DNA of 9,042 bases from Pirellulales bacterium (GCA_030605745.1 JAUWHT010000435.1:1-9042), one strand, 5' to 3'; shown: positions 1 to 6,272, numbered from the stretch's first letter. Notes: generated by a model from the letters alone, not told the origin. Numbers and translations: made by a program.

Positions 1-63
1 CCGGCGCGTTGTTTAACGGCCAGTTCGCTCCAGCGCCAACGCGCCGGGCAAGCCCGGCCGCTA
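1..63. repeat. Partial palindromic (REP/MITE-like) repeat, copy A
   Basis: CCGGCGCGTTG at 1-11 is the exact reverse complement of CAACGCGCCGG at 37-47, so this is an inverted repeat whose left arm is cut by the window edge. The right arm (37-63) carries the small internal hairpin CCGGGCAAGCCCGG. It matches the right arm of the complete repeat at 1124-1151 almost base for base, with one visible change (CCGGCCGCTA here, CCGGCGGCTA there). The 26-bp spacer differs in sequence from that of the other copy. It lies just beyond the 3' end of the minus-strand heme lipoprotein gene, so it could also act as that gene's terminator. Confidence 0.75.
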
Positions 64-93
64 CACGGACTGCCGATGAAATAGGACCCCAGA

Positions 94-1029
94 TTATTCT
101 TCCTCGTGGAAGACTGCGTGGCAGTCGTCGCAGCTTTGGGCGAGGTTCTTCATGGCGGCTGCGGTGGCTTGTTGGTCGCCGGCGTGGATTGCAGCGTTGA
201 CAGCCGCCGCCGCATCACGCATCTGGACGCAGTATTTCTGCCAGTTCTGGGCCTCGTTCGGTTTCTCAGTCTCGCCGCTGTTGGCTATCGTTCCCTGGGC
301 AATCACGGCGATCACGGCGGAGAGGCCCTGGGTGTCCTTGGCCTTCGACTCGAACCGCGAGGGTTTTATGTACCGCTTCAGCTTGGTGTTGATCAGCGGT
401 ACCTGCGCCATAAGCTCCTCCAATGAGGCGACCTTCTCCCACTTCAACTCGCCGGGCTGGGCATCCTGGTCAGCGGCGGCTGTTTTGACGGCAGCAACAC
501 TCTCTTTGGCTGCGGCGTAGTCTTCCACAGCAGCCAGGTCTTGGGCGGCCTTGACCAGGCCCGGCGCAGCGGCCTTGTACTTGTTGTCCTGGTCATGAAG
601 CCCCAAGGCCAAGGCGATCACGATCAGCGTGTTGGCGTCCTTGGCGATCTTTTCCTGCGACTCGTCATACTCTTGCGGTGTCTCGACCGCTTTCTCGAGC
701 CGCTCGATGTAATAAGCGACCTGGCCGACCAGGTCCTCGGCCGGTGCAAATGACGACACCTTGGGCTCTCCCGGCGTCTCGGCGGGCTCTTCCGGCGTCT
801 CGGCGGGTTGTTCCGGCGTCTCGGCGGGTTCCGCCGGCTCCTCGGCAGGTTCTTCAACAACCTCTTCAACGACCTCTTCAACGACCTCGACCACTTCCGG
901 CGGCCGCCCAGGTTCCACGGCGGGCTGCTCCGGAGCCGGGGCACATCCGGTGGACACGACGCCGACTACCAGCAGCCCGATCACGACGACCGACGCCGCA
1001 AGCCAATTCCATCGACTCACTGAACTCAT
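94..1029 (-). CDS. Lipoprotein with C-terminal c-type heme site (class II cytochrome c-like)
   Basis: This is a 311-residue protein. Residues 8-28 are a hydrophobic signal ending in the lipobox-like VSTGC, with Cys29 as the probable lipidated residue, so it is probably anchored on the periplasmic side of a membrane. Residues 42-90 form a low-complexity spacer built from VVEE units and three PAETPE(Q/E)-type heptapeptides. The rest looks like two alpha-helical segments (about 100-185 and 208-311). The second ends in CDDCH (Cys300, Cys303, His304), the only CXXCH heme motif. A heme site at the extreme C-terminus after a helical bundle is typical of class II cytochromes c (c' and c556). The first segment resembles the second but has no CXXCH. 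A clear AGGAG lies just upstream of the ATG at 1029, which fixes the start. Its electron-transfer partner is unknown and no redox genes are adjacent. It is bracketed by two copies of one palindromic repeat. Confidence 0.85.
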   Translation of the reverse strand: MSSVSRWNWLAASVVVIGLLVVGVVSTGCAPAPEQPAVEPGRPPEVVEVVEEVVEEVVEEPAEEPAEPAETPEQPAETPEEPAETPGEPKVSSFAPAEDLVGQVAYYIERLEKAVETPQEYDESQEKIAKDANTLIVIALALGLHDQDNKYKAAAPGLVKAAQDLAAVEDYAAAKESVAAVKTAAADQDAQPGELKWEKVASLEELMAQVPLINTKLKRYIKPSRFESKAKDTQGLSAVIAVIAQGTIANSGETEKPNEAQNWQKYCVQMRDAAAAVNAAIHAGDQQATAAAMKNLAQSCDDCHAVFHEEE

Positions 1030-1055
1030 GAATCTCTCCTTTCAAAACAGTGTCC

Positions 1056-1164
1056 ACAAGTCGGTAGTTTAGCCGCCGGGCTTGCCCGGCGCGTCGACAT
1101 TCGAGCGTATCGACCACCGGACAACGCGCCGGGCAAGCCCGGCGGCTAAACTTGTACAAGTCGG
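1056..1164. repeat. Complete palindromic element, copy B, with flanking 9-bp direct repeats
   Basis: The arms at 1067-1094 and 1124-1151 are perfect 28-bp reverse complements separated by 29 bp. Each arm contains its own small hairpin (CCGGGC, two bases, GCCCGG). ACAAGTCGG occurs at 1056-1064 and again at 1156-1164, exactly 100 bp apart, on either side of the inverted repeat. That arrangement looks like a target-site duplication left by insertion of a non-autonomous element. There is no ORF inside, so any transposase would act in trans. It occupies most of the 243-bp gap between the divergent lipoprotein and purM genes, upstream of both. Confidence 0.85.
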
Positions 1165-1213
1165 CAATTTCGCAACTTCCTGCTCGTCTGTCAAGGGCTG
1201 AAAATGGGACTTC

Positions 1214-1242
1214 TTTTCAGTCACCTGATCGCAGGTTACAAT
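1214..1242 (+). promoter_or_regulatory. Candidate sigma-70-type promoter of purM
   Basis: TTTTCA at 1214-1219 (4/6 match to TTGACA) lies 17 bp before TACAAT at 1237-1242 (5/6 match to TATAAT). Transcription would start near 1249, giving a leader of about 24 nt before the purM ATG. No strong Shine-Dalgarno sequence is visible in that leader. The site lies just right of palindromic copy B. By-eye assignment. Confidence 0.4.
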
Positions 1243-1272
1243 ATAGGCTTCTCCTCTTGTTGAGCAACCGCG

Positions 1273-2346
1273 ATGGCCAAAGCGACCTACAAGGATGCCG
1301 GGGTGGACCTGGACGCGTATGCCCGGGCGATGGCTCGGCTGCCGCGGTTGATCGCGCGGACGAATACCCCGCGGGTGTTGCGGCTGGAGCGGGGTTTTGC
1401 CGGGTTGTTCCAACTCGATTTCGACAACCAACTCTTCGCACGCAAATACAAGCAGCCCGTGCTGGTCTCCTGCACCGATGGGGTGGGCACGAAGCTGAAG
1501 GTGGCCTCGGCCGCCGGAGTGCATAACACGGTGGGGATCGACCTGGTGGCGATGAGTGTCAACGACGCCATCTGCTGCGGCGCCGAGCCGCTGTTCTTCC
1601 TGGACTACGTGGCTATGCCGAAGGACGATCCGCCGCTTTTGGAGCAGATTGTCGAGGGTATTGCGGCCGGCTGCGTTCAGAGCGATTGTGCCCTGCTGGG
1701 CGGTGAGACGGCCATCATGCCCGATCTGTACGCCCCAGGCAGTTACGACCTGGCCGGGTTCTGCGTAGGTGTGGTGGGTCGCAAACGCGTGATCGACGGC
1801 TCGGCGATTGTGCCCGGCGACGTTCTGATCGGCATGGCCTCCAGCGGCTTGCACTCGAACGGCTTCAGCCTAGTGCGGAAGATCGTGTTCGAGATTGCCG
1901 GGCTTGGCGTCGACGATCGCATAGAGGAATTGGATCAGACCGTGGGCGAGGCGCTGCTTCAGCCGACGCGGATTTACGCCCGCGCTGTGCGGCAGGTGCT
2001 AAGCCACTACCGGGTGAAGAAGATAATCCACGGCATTGCGCACATCACCGGCGGCGGGCTGCACGAGAATCTTGAGCGGATCCTGCCCGAAGGAATCCAA
2101 GCGGTCGTCGATCGCGGAAGCTGGCCGACCCCGCCGGTGTTCACGTGGCTGCAACGACTCGGCGAGGTGGATCAGGCCGAGATGGACCGCGTGTTCAACA
2201 TGGGCATAGGGCTGGTGCTGGTAGTCAGCCCGTTCTACGCCCAGAGCATCCGCCACCAGTTGAAGCGCGCCGACGTACAAAGCTGGCAGATCGGCCGCGT
2301 GCGCGAAGGTCCGCAGGGCGTGGTGTGGAGGAGGAGTGATGAATAA
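1273..2346 (+). CDS. purM: Phosphoribosylformylglycinamidine cyclo-ligase (AIR synthase)
   Basis: PurM closes the ring of formylglycinamidine ribonucleotide with ATP to give aminoimidazole ribonucleotide, the fifth step of de novo purine synthesis, in the cytoplasm. The 357-residue length is normal for the family. The N-terminal YKDAGVDLD is the usual PurM opening. DGVGTK (69-74), GIDLVAMSVNDAICCGAEP (88-106) and GGETAIMPD (143-151) belong to the ATP-binding half. GLHSNGFSLVR (192-202), ITGGGLHENL and VFNMGIGLVLVV mark the second half. GGETAIMP has Ile where many PurM proteins have Glu. The ATG at 1273 fits the family N-terminus directly. The last residues (RRSDE) and the TAA run into a degenerate heptad repeat tract. 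It is a single gene with no other pur genes beside it, as is common where purine genes are scattered. Confidence 0.96.
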   Translation: MAKATYKDAGVDLDAYARAMARLPRLIARTNTPRVLRLERGFAGLFQLDFDNQLFARKYKQPVLVSCTDGVGTKLKVASAAGVHNTVGIDLVAMSVNDAICCGAEPLFFLDYVAMPKDDPPLLEQIVEGIAAGCVQSDCALLGGETAIMPDLYAPGSYDLAGFCVGVVGRKRVIDGSAIVPGDVLIGMASSGLHSNGFSLVRKIVFEIAGLGVDDRIEELDQTVGEALLQPTRIYARAVRQVLSHYRVKKIIHGIAHITGGGLHENLERILPEGIQAVVDRGSWPTPPVFTWLQRLGEVDQAEMDRVFNMGIGLVLVVSPFYAQSIRHQLKRADVQSWQIGRVREGPQGVVWRRSDE

Positions 2347-2366
2347 TGAATGCGGAATGATGAACT
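2339..2366 (+). repeat. Degenerate heptad tract at the purM stop codon
   Basis: Four 7-bp units read ATGAATA, ATGAATG, CGGAATG, ATGAACT. The first unit contains the purM stop codon (TAA, 2344-2346). The units are imperfect, so alone this would be weak, but perfect heptad arrays occur at other gene ends in the window. Confidence 0.45.
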
Positions 2367-2385
2367 GGTGGGAAAGTGCTGCGCT

Positions 2386-2586
2386 TTATTCCGTGCCGCC
2401 TACGTACTGGATTGCTTGTTCGATGTCCGCCGGTTCCAAGTCCGGGTAGCCGTCCAGGATTTCGTCGACGCTGGCGCCATGGGCGATCTGACCTACGATG
2501 ACAGAAACGGGGATGCGCATACCGCGGATGCAGGCTCGGCCCCCCATAATCAGTGGATCGAAGGTGATCCGGTCGAATTGTGGCAT
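2386..2586 (-). CDS. DUF433 family small protein (antitoxin-like)
   Basis: This 66-residue protein has the DUF433 pattern: an opening strand (FDRITFDPLIMGGRACIRGMRI), then PVSVIVGQIAHGASVDEILDGYPDLEPADIEQAI, a winged-helix-like DNA-binding region. DUF433 proteins are commonly antitoxins encoded just upstream of a PIN-like (DUF5615) toxin gene. Here only about 40 bp separate its stop from the convergent end of purM, so the partner is missing and the gene is an orphan. The C-terminus (QYVGGTE) is short compared with many relatives, so the tail may be lost along with the toxin gene. The ATG at 2586 has an AAAGG-type ribosome site about 8 nt upstream. A role as a stand-alone regulator or a decaying remnant are both possible. 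Confidence 0.8.
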   Translation of the reverse strand: MPQFDRITFDPLIMGGRACIRGMRIPVSVIVGQIAHGASVDEILDGYPDLEPADIEQAIQYVGGTE

Positions 2587-2651
2587 GAAGTGCGCCTTTC
2601 ACTTTTGCGGTGAAACCATCACACGTTTATTCTTATTCTATTTGCCAAGCA

Positions 2652-2680
2652 TTGTCGTGTCAAGCTGATTCGGATAGAAT
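2652..2680 (+). promoter_or_regulatory. Candidate sigma-70-type promoter upstream of the short ORF at 2727
   Basis: TTGTCG at 2652-2657 (4/6) and TAGAAT at 2675-2680 (5/6) are separated by 17 bp. The predicted start near 2687 would give a 40-nt leader to the ATG at 2727. Its orientation is divergent from the DUF433 gene. Confidence 0.45.
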
Positions 2681-2726
2681 AGGTTTATGGGTTTTGGAGA
2701 GCCGGTCCCGACAGGGAGTGACTGCT

Positions 2727-2843
2727 ATGAACACAAACGAAGTTGTGGTACAGGGCCGATTGAAGTTGGACGGCACCTTGGAACTCAACAAGAAACCGGC
2801 CTTGCCTCCAGGACCGGTGCAAGTCACCGAGCGGCTTTCCTGA
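2727..2843 (+). CDS. Short hypothetical protein, probably a truncated gene
   Basis: It encodes 38 residues beginning MNTNEVVVQGRLKLDGTLELNKKP and ending VQVTERLS. GGGAG lies about 9 nt upstream of the ATG and a plausible promoter lies further upstream, so the 5' end looks like a functional gene. From memory, planctomycete genomes carry small proteins with a similar start (a beta-rich QG.L..DGTLEL..KP..PPG.VQV stretch) that continue for several dozen more residues. If so, this copy has lost its 3' part by frameshift or rearrangement just after VQV. The sequence right after the stop is non-coding and leads into an inverted-repeat element. Function unknown. Confidence 0.45.
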   Translation: MNTNEVVVQGRLKLDGTLELNKKPALPPGPVQVTERLS

Positions 2844-2917
2844 TATCAGTTCGGAGATATTGGCATGACCCGCGTCTAAAAACAAGTTGGGCATACATGG
2901 TGGGGAGAACGTGTCGT

Positions 2918-3038
2918 GTGGCACGCCCAGAGCGTAGCGATGGGCGTGGCGTATGCGGCAACGCTCCTTCTCAGTGTGTCAAAAGGCGGCAGTTGCTGGC
3001 GTTCCCAACCACGCCCTTCGTTCCTCAGGGCGTGCCAC
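2918..3038. repeat. Nested inverted-repeat element of a second family
   Basis: GTGGCACGCCC (2918-2928) is the exact reverse complement of GGGCGTGCCAC (3028-3038), and GGGCGTGG (2942-2949) is the exact reverse complement of CCACGCCC (3009-3016). Each side also folds on itself as CACGCCC-loop-GGGCGTG, with a 13-nt loop on the left and an 11-nt loop on the right. The whole is a 121-bp element with a 59-bp centre and no ORF. It fills much of the gene-free stretch 2844-3121 between the short ORF and the 3' end of the lectin gene, where nothing else is evident. Confidence 0.65.
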
Positions 3039-3121
3039 CCGCCGAAAAGGCGTCCGCGACAACCGGTTTACCAAAAGACATATATCCACGACAAGCGTGG
3101 ACATGGCGCCCGGCTGTATCA

Positions 3122-5602
3122 TCAATCCCACTCGCATACGAATCCTATACGGTGGCTGTTGTAACCATCATGCCACAGCCCATTGCCTTTACGGATCAAC
3201 ATGGAGTGCTCGATGAAAACGTCTGGTTGTGCCTTGTCCCAGTTCGTGTAAGTCACCTTTCTGCCGTCACTGAACACCCAAACCCCCTCAACGGCTTCGT
3301 CAGAGCCATCGATCGAGTAATAACGGTGTTTTCCGTTCTCGACCAGCTTCTTGATAAACGCATTTTCTTCTTTCGATTCGATGCGAGCCAAATGCCCGCC
3401 CATTGCTTCGCACAATCGTTTTGCCACGTGCCAAGTTACCGATTGGTCGAACCACATATAGCGGTGTCCAGCGAATCGAATGGCCCCTCGTGGGGGGCGT
3501 TTTATCTTTGCAGATCTTTTGGGTGTGGGATTGCAGTACACACCGTCCCATTCGCATACGAAATGATAGCGATATGACGAAGGGTCATCACCCCATTTTC
3601 CTGATTCCACGATTACCATCGAATGTTGAATCTTTTTCGCGTTGTTAGGCTGTCCACGGTCCCAATTCGCGTATGCAATTTTCGTCCCGTTACCCCAAAC
3701 CCATTGCCCTTCCTGGAATTCGTCGGAGCCGTCTATCCAGTGGATGCCGGATTTTCCAGTTAGCTCGTGGACGAACTGTTGTTCCTGCGGTGATTCAATA
3801 CGAACCAAATGTCCGCCCATCTTTTCACATTCTCGACCGGCAACGTGCCAGGTCATCAGTGTGCGGATCACTTTGTAATAGTGTCCCTGGAATTCCTTGG
3901 CGTCGGGTGGAATCACCTTGAGATACAGGTTCATGTTCCCGATTTCCGCCAGCCGCTTTTCCACATGGGTCTTCATCAGTCCGGTCAGCTTAGGGTCCAC
4001 TTGCTGGTACCAATACGCCGCCCGGTGGTAAAGCCGCTGCCCGATCAGGCCTTCTTCGGTCTTGGCCAACTTCCACCAACCGTCGGCCAACCGCACTTGC
4101 TCGGTCGGATCGGATACCCCTTTTAGTTCCTGCGCGGCAAGCGCCCGCAGGGTTGCATCGCTGCCGAGCGCCAGCATCGGCAGCCCGGTTTCCCAGTCGC
4201 CGTTTACAAAACACCGGAACCTGCCCATCAGCAGGTTCGCGTCGGGGTCCGCCGGACTGCGTTCCAGCACCTTTTCCGCCGCTTTGACTTCCTCGTACAT
4301 CGTGGAGAATTTTTCAATATCCCTTGCAAGGTCCGCAATCTGCTTGACGAGTTTCCCTTGCCTGGCCTTGCGGGCCTCGGACAGTGCAATCCCGGCCGAC
4401 TTTTTCGCAGAGCCGAAGTCGTTCGTGCGGATCGCTTCGTCGGCCAATTTCAGAGCGATCTCGCCAACAGATTCATGCCCGGTCAGCAGCCCTCTTTTCT
4501 TCGGCAAGGAGCCAAGCACGTCGACTTTCATCTTTATCGGGTCAACCTGGAACGTCCTACTCATTTCGTTGATGGCGCTGAAAGCAGACATGACGTCGCC
4601 GCACTTCACGGCCAGCTTGCCGACTGCCTGAAGCAGTACGTAACGGTTGGCCGAGTTCTGTGATTCCCGTGCACTGTCGAGGAGTTTTTTGGCAAGGGCC
4701 TGTTTTTGTTCGTTGTCTTTGGCGTTTTCGTACTCCTCGCTGTAAACCTCCTTGACAAGCCGGCGAGCATCCTTCTGATCGGCGTCGGATGGAACCGGCT
4801 CTCGCGACACACTTTCAACCGCTGTTTCCTTGGGGCTACCAGCGGTCTCATCGGTCAGACCGTCTGGAACCGTATCTGCTGCCGAGCCGGTTTGAAGCAG
4901 GTCGGCCAGCCCACGCGCGTTTAGTGACGGTTCTTGCGGTTGCTCGGGAACATCGGCCGGTGTTTCAGACACCGGTGGTTCGATCTCTTTTTGAGGATCG
5001 ACGTTCACTGGTTCTTGTAATTCTTGCGGCCTTGCTGGTGCTGCCTTCGTAGCCGGCGGCGGTTGTGCAGGAAGTTTGTCAACTGATGCTCGTGGAGCGG
5101 ATCGTTGAGCTACAGCCTTGTGACTCTCGTCCGACGAGGTCTCATTGCCAAGAAAATATACGACGCTCGCACCGAGAAGTACCACGGCCGTGACGATTGC
5201 CGCCGGAGCCTGCCAGGATTGTTTCTTGATGGTTGAAACCCTGGGCGGCTGAAACGTCGGCAGATCGACATCCATCTTGATGAGCGGTGGAGCATTGTAG
5301 GCAGGAGGCGCAATCTTCTGCCGCAACGCTCGGTCGTACGCCGCCTTCTTATCGGCGGTAAGCAAACAGACCTTGGCCGCGGCGATCTCGTTCAGCAGCT
5401 TTTGCGAGATGGCCGAATGCTTGCCGGCCTGGAAAGATCGGACGTGTAACATCCGCTGATCGGCGGCACTGGCGATTACATCCGGGTCGGACTCGAATCG
5501 GTCGACGCCCAGCAGCCGGTAGCAGTCGGTCCAGGTTCGCCCGCCGATCAACAGACTCGGGGGTAGTTGGAGGCGCGCGGAGCGAGCAGGCAACTTGTTC
5601 AA
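3122..5602 (-). CDS. Membrane protein: degenerate J-domain, one membrane helix, two C-type-lectin-like domains
   Basis: The protein is 826 residues if translation starts at TTG 5602. Residues about 27-93 (YRLLGVDRFESDPDVI ... KLLNEIAAAKVCLLTADKKAAYDRAL) resemble a J domain but lack HPD, so Hsp70 stimulation is unlikely. A membrane helix lies at about 133-152, after basic residues (TIKKQ), predicting a cytoplasmic N-terminus. A Pro/Glu-rich linker (about 155-300) and a helical region (about 300-520) follow. Two C-type-lectin-like domains end the protein (about 570-690 and 705-826). Each has WHVA...CE.MGGHL.RIES, a GSDE turn, a WD...QP(N/D) segment and a final FVCEWD. The second carries QPD, the galactose-type triplet of classical lectins. 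Each has only the outer cysteine pair. Ligand binding outside the membrane is an inference. The start is uncertain: TGA directly precedes TTG 5602 in frame, no early ATG exists, and TTG 5593 or TTG 5551 are alternatives. The first 25 or so codons overprint a truncated antitoxin-like gene. Confidence 0.85.
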   Translation of the reverse strand: MNKLPARSARLQLPPSLLIGGRTWTDCYRLLGVDRFESDPDVIASAADQRMLHVRSFQAGKHSAISQKLLNEIAAAKVCLLTADKKAAYDRALRQKIAPPAYNAPPLIKMDVDLPTFQPPRVSTIKKQSWQAPAAIVTAVVLLGASVVYFLGNETSSDESHKAVAQRSAPRASVDKLPAQPPPATKAAPARPQELQEPVNVDPQKEIEPPVSETPADVPEQPQEPSLNARGLADLLQTGSAADTVPDGLTDETAGSPKETAVESVSREPVPSDADQKDARRLVKEVYSEEYENAKDNEQKQALAKKLLDSARESQNSANRYVLLQAVGKLAVKCGDVMSAFSAINEMSRTFQVDPIKMKVDVLGSLPKKRGLLTGHESVGEIALKLADEAIRTNDFGSAKKSAGIALSEARKARQGKLVKQIADLARDIEKFSTMYEEVKAAEKVLERSPADPDANLLMGRFRCFVNGDWETGLPMLALGSDATLRALAAQELKGVSDPTEQVRLADGWWKLAKTEEGLIGQRLYHRAAYWYQQVDPKLTGLMKTHVEKRLAEIGNMNLYLKVIPPDAKEFQGHYYKVIRTLMTWHVAGRECEKMGGHLVRIESPQEQQFVHELTGKSGIHWIDGSDEFQEGQWVWGNGTKIAYANWDRGQPNNAKKIQHSMVIVESGKWGDDPSSYRYHFVCEWDGVYCNPTPKRSAKIKRPPRGAIRFAGHRYMWFDQSVTWHVAKRLCEAMGGHLARIESKEENAFIKKLVENGKHRYYSIDGSDEAVEGVWVFSDGRKVTYTNWDKAQPDVFIEHSMLIRKGNGLWHDGYNSHRIGFVCEWD

Positions 5603-5693
5603 TCAGTTGGAGTTTTTCCGCCGGGGTAAGGTGATCCACGGCCTTTTGCAAGACGTTCCAATCAGTCGCGTGATTGCTCATAATTAAACTCAT
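5525..5693 (-). pseudogene. Truncated antitoxin-like small gene overlapping the lectin gene start
   Basis: From ATG 5693 (or ATG 5681) the frame reads MSNHATDWNVLQKAVDHLTPAEKLQLIEQVA and continues to RRANLDRL at about 5525. The helical LTPAEKLQLIE pattern followed by a RRANL.RL stretch resembles small planctomycete antitoxin-like proteins as I recall them, which then continue for another 20 or so residues. Here the frame changes character after LDRL. It becomes Arg/Pro-rich and runs to 5349 only as an out-of-frame reading of the J-like domain. The gene therefore looks cut at about 5521-5530 and joined to the lectin protein gene in another frame. No toxin partner is present. The 5' part could still be translated and might couple translation to the downstream frame. 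Confidence 0.5.
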
Positions 5694-5719
5694 GTCGGGG
5701 TTATTGAATGCAACCCTCC

Positions 5720-5733
5720 AGTCCCGAGTCCCG
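5720..5733. repeat. Two-unit heptad repeat upstream of the antitoxin-like remnant
   Basis: AGTCCCG occurs twice in tandem, followed by AGCCCC. On its own two units are not significant, but the 7-bp period matches the other tandem arrays in the window. The rest of the 257-bp gap 5694-5950 holds the groES promoter region and nothing else I can support. Confidence 0.4.
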
Positions 5734-5863
5734 AGCCCCTATTTTCCAAGCATATCACGTTTTCCCAAATGCTAGAACCCGAAGTTCCAGAGCCATTTTG
5801 GACGGATCTACTTTCTGTGTAAAGGGTTAGGTCGGCATGATCGTCAAGTTTGGGTTGGACAGG

Positions 5864-5892
5864 TTGATTGCATCTGCCGGGTGTGCAATAAT
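5864..5892 (+). promoter_or_regulatory. Candidate promoter of the groES operon
   Basis: TTGATT at 5864-5869 (4/6) and AATAAT at 5887-5892 (5/6) have 17-bp spacing. Transcription would start near 5899, giving a leader of about 50 nt. Immediately after the -10 lies TTAGC...GAGTG (5892-5912), the outer halves of a CIRCE operator but with degenerate inner positions and a 7-bp instead of 9-bp spacer. HrcA control is therefore only a possibility. Confidence 0.4.
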
Positions 5893-5950
5893 TAGCCTTG
5901 GCGTTTTGAGTGGGTACTGGCCCATAATTTGTGCGAGGAGTTGATCAAAG

Positions 5951-6238
5951 ATGAAAGTGGTGCCCCTGGGCGAAAAAGTGGTTGTCAAGCGGCTTGAGGC
6001 AGAAGAAATGACCGCCGGCGGCATTGTGCTGCCCGATACGGCCAAGGAAAAACCACAACAAGGACGTGTCCTGTCGGTAGGCGACGGTCGGTTGTTGCCG
6101 GATGGAACTCGCGTCGAAAATCAGGTCAGCGAAGGCGATCGGGTGCTTTTCGGCGGCTTTGCCGGCACCGAAGTGGTCGTCGACGGCGAAGAGCTGCTGA
6201 TTATGAGCGAGGACGAAATCCTGGCTGTTGTCCCCTGA
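5951..6238 (+). CDS. groES: Co-chaperonin GroES, not paired with groEL
   Basis: GroES forms a heptameric lid on GroEL and helps cytosolic proteins fold. The 95-residue length is normal. The N-terminal VVPLGEKVVVKRLEAEEMTAGGIVLPD contains the mobile-loop segment (EEMTAGGIVLPD) that contacts GroEL. GRVLSVGDG, VSEGDRVLFGGFAGTEV and the terminal EELLIMSEDEILAVV are standard GroES strands. A GAGGAG at 5935-5940 fixes the ATG at 5951. groEL does not follow; a secreted toroid protein gene starts 34 bp later. Planctomycetes often carry several chaperonin genes, so this is likely an extra or unlinked copy whose GroEL partner is elsewhere. Confidence 0.95.
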   Translation: MKVVPLGEKVVVKRLEAEEMTAGGIVLPDTAKEKPQQGRVLSVGDGRLLPDGTRVENQVSEGDRVLFGGFAGTEVVVDGEELLIMSEDEILAVVP

Positions 6239-6272
6239 TCGCCTGGGCACGCTTGCATCAGCGAGGTTTGTC

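Noticed and set aside
780..900. Tandem 21-bp and 12-bp repeats as a possible CRISPR or satellite
   Set aside because: The period is a multiple of 3, in frame, and encodes the PAETPE and VVEE spacer of the lipoprotein. There are no unique spacers.
678..1031. Arg/Pro/Ser-rich frames opposite the lipoprotein spacer
   Set aside because: They are low-complexity products of the repetitive DNA coding for the VVEE and PAETPE repeats.
1069..1854. Minus-strand open frame of 261 codons
   Set aside because: It is a shadow of purM and starts to read through the palindromic element; purM is unambiguous.
2687..3577. Plus-strand open frame of 296 codons
   Set aside because: It crosses the nested inverted repeat and runs antisense through the lectin domains. 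No family resemblance or ribosome site is visible.
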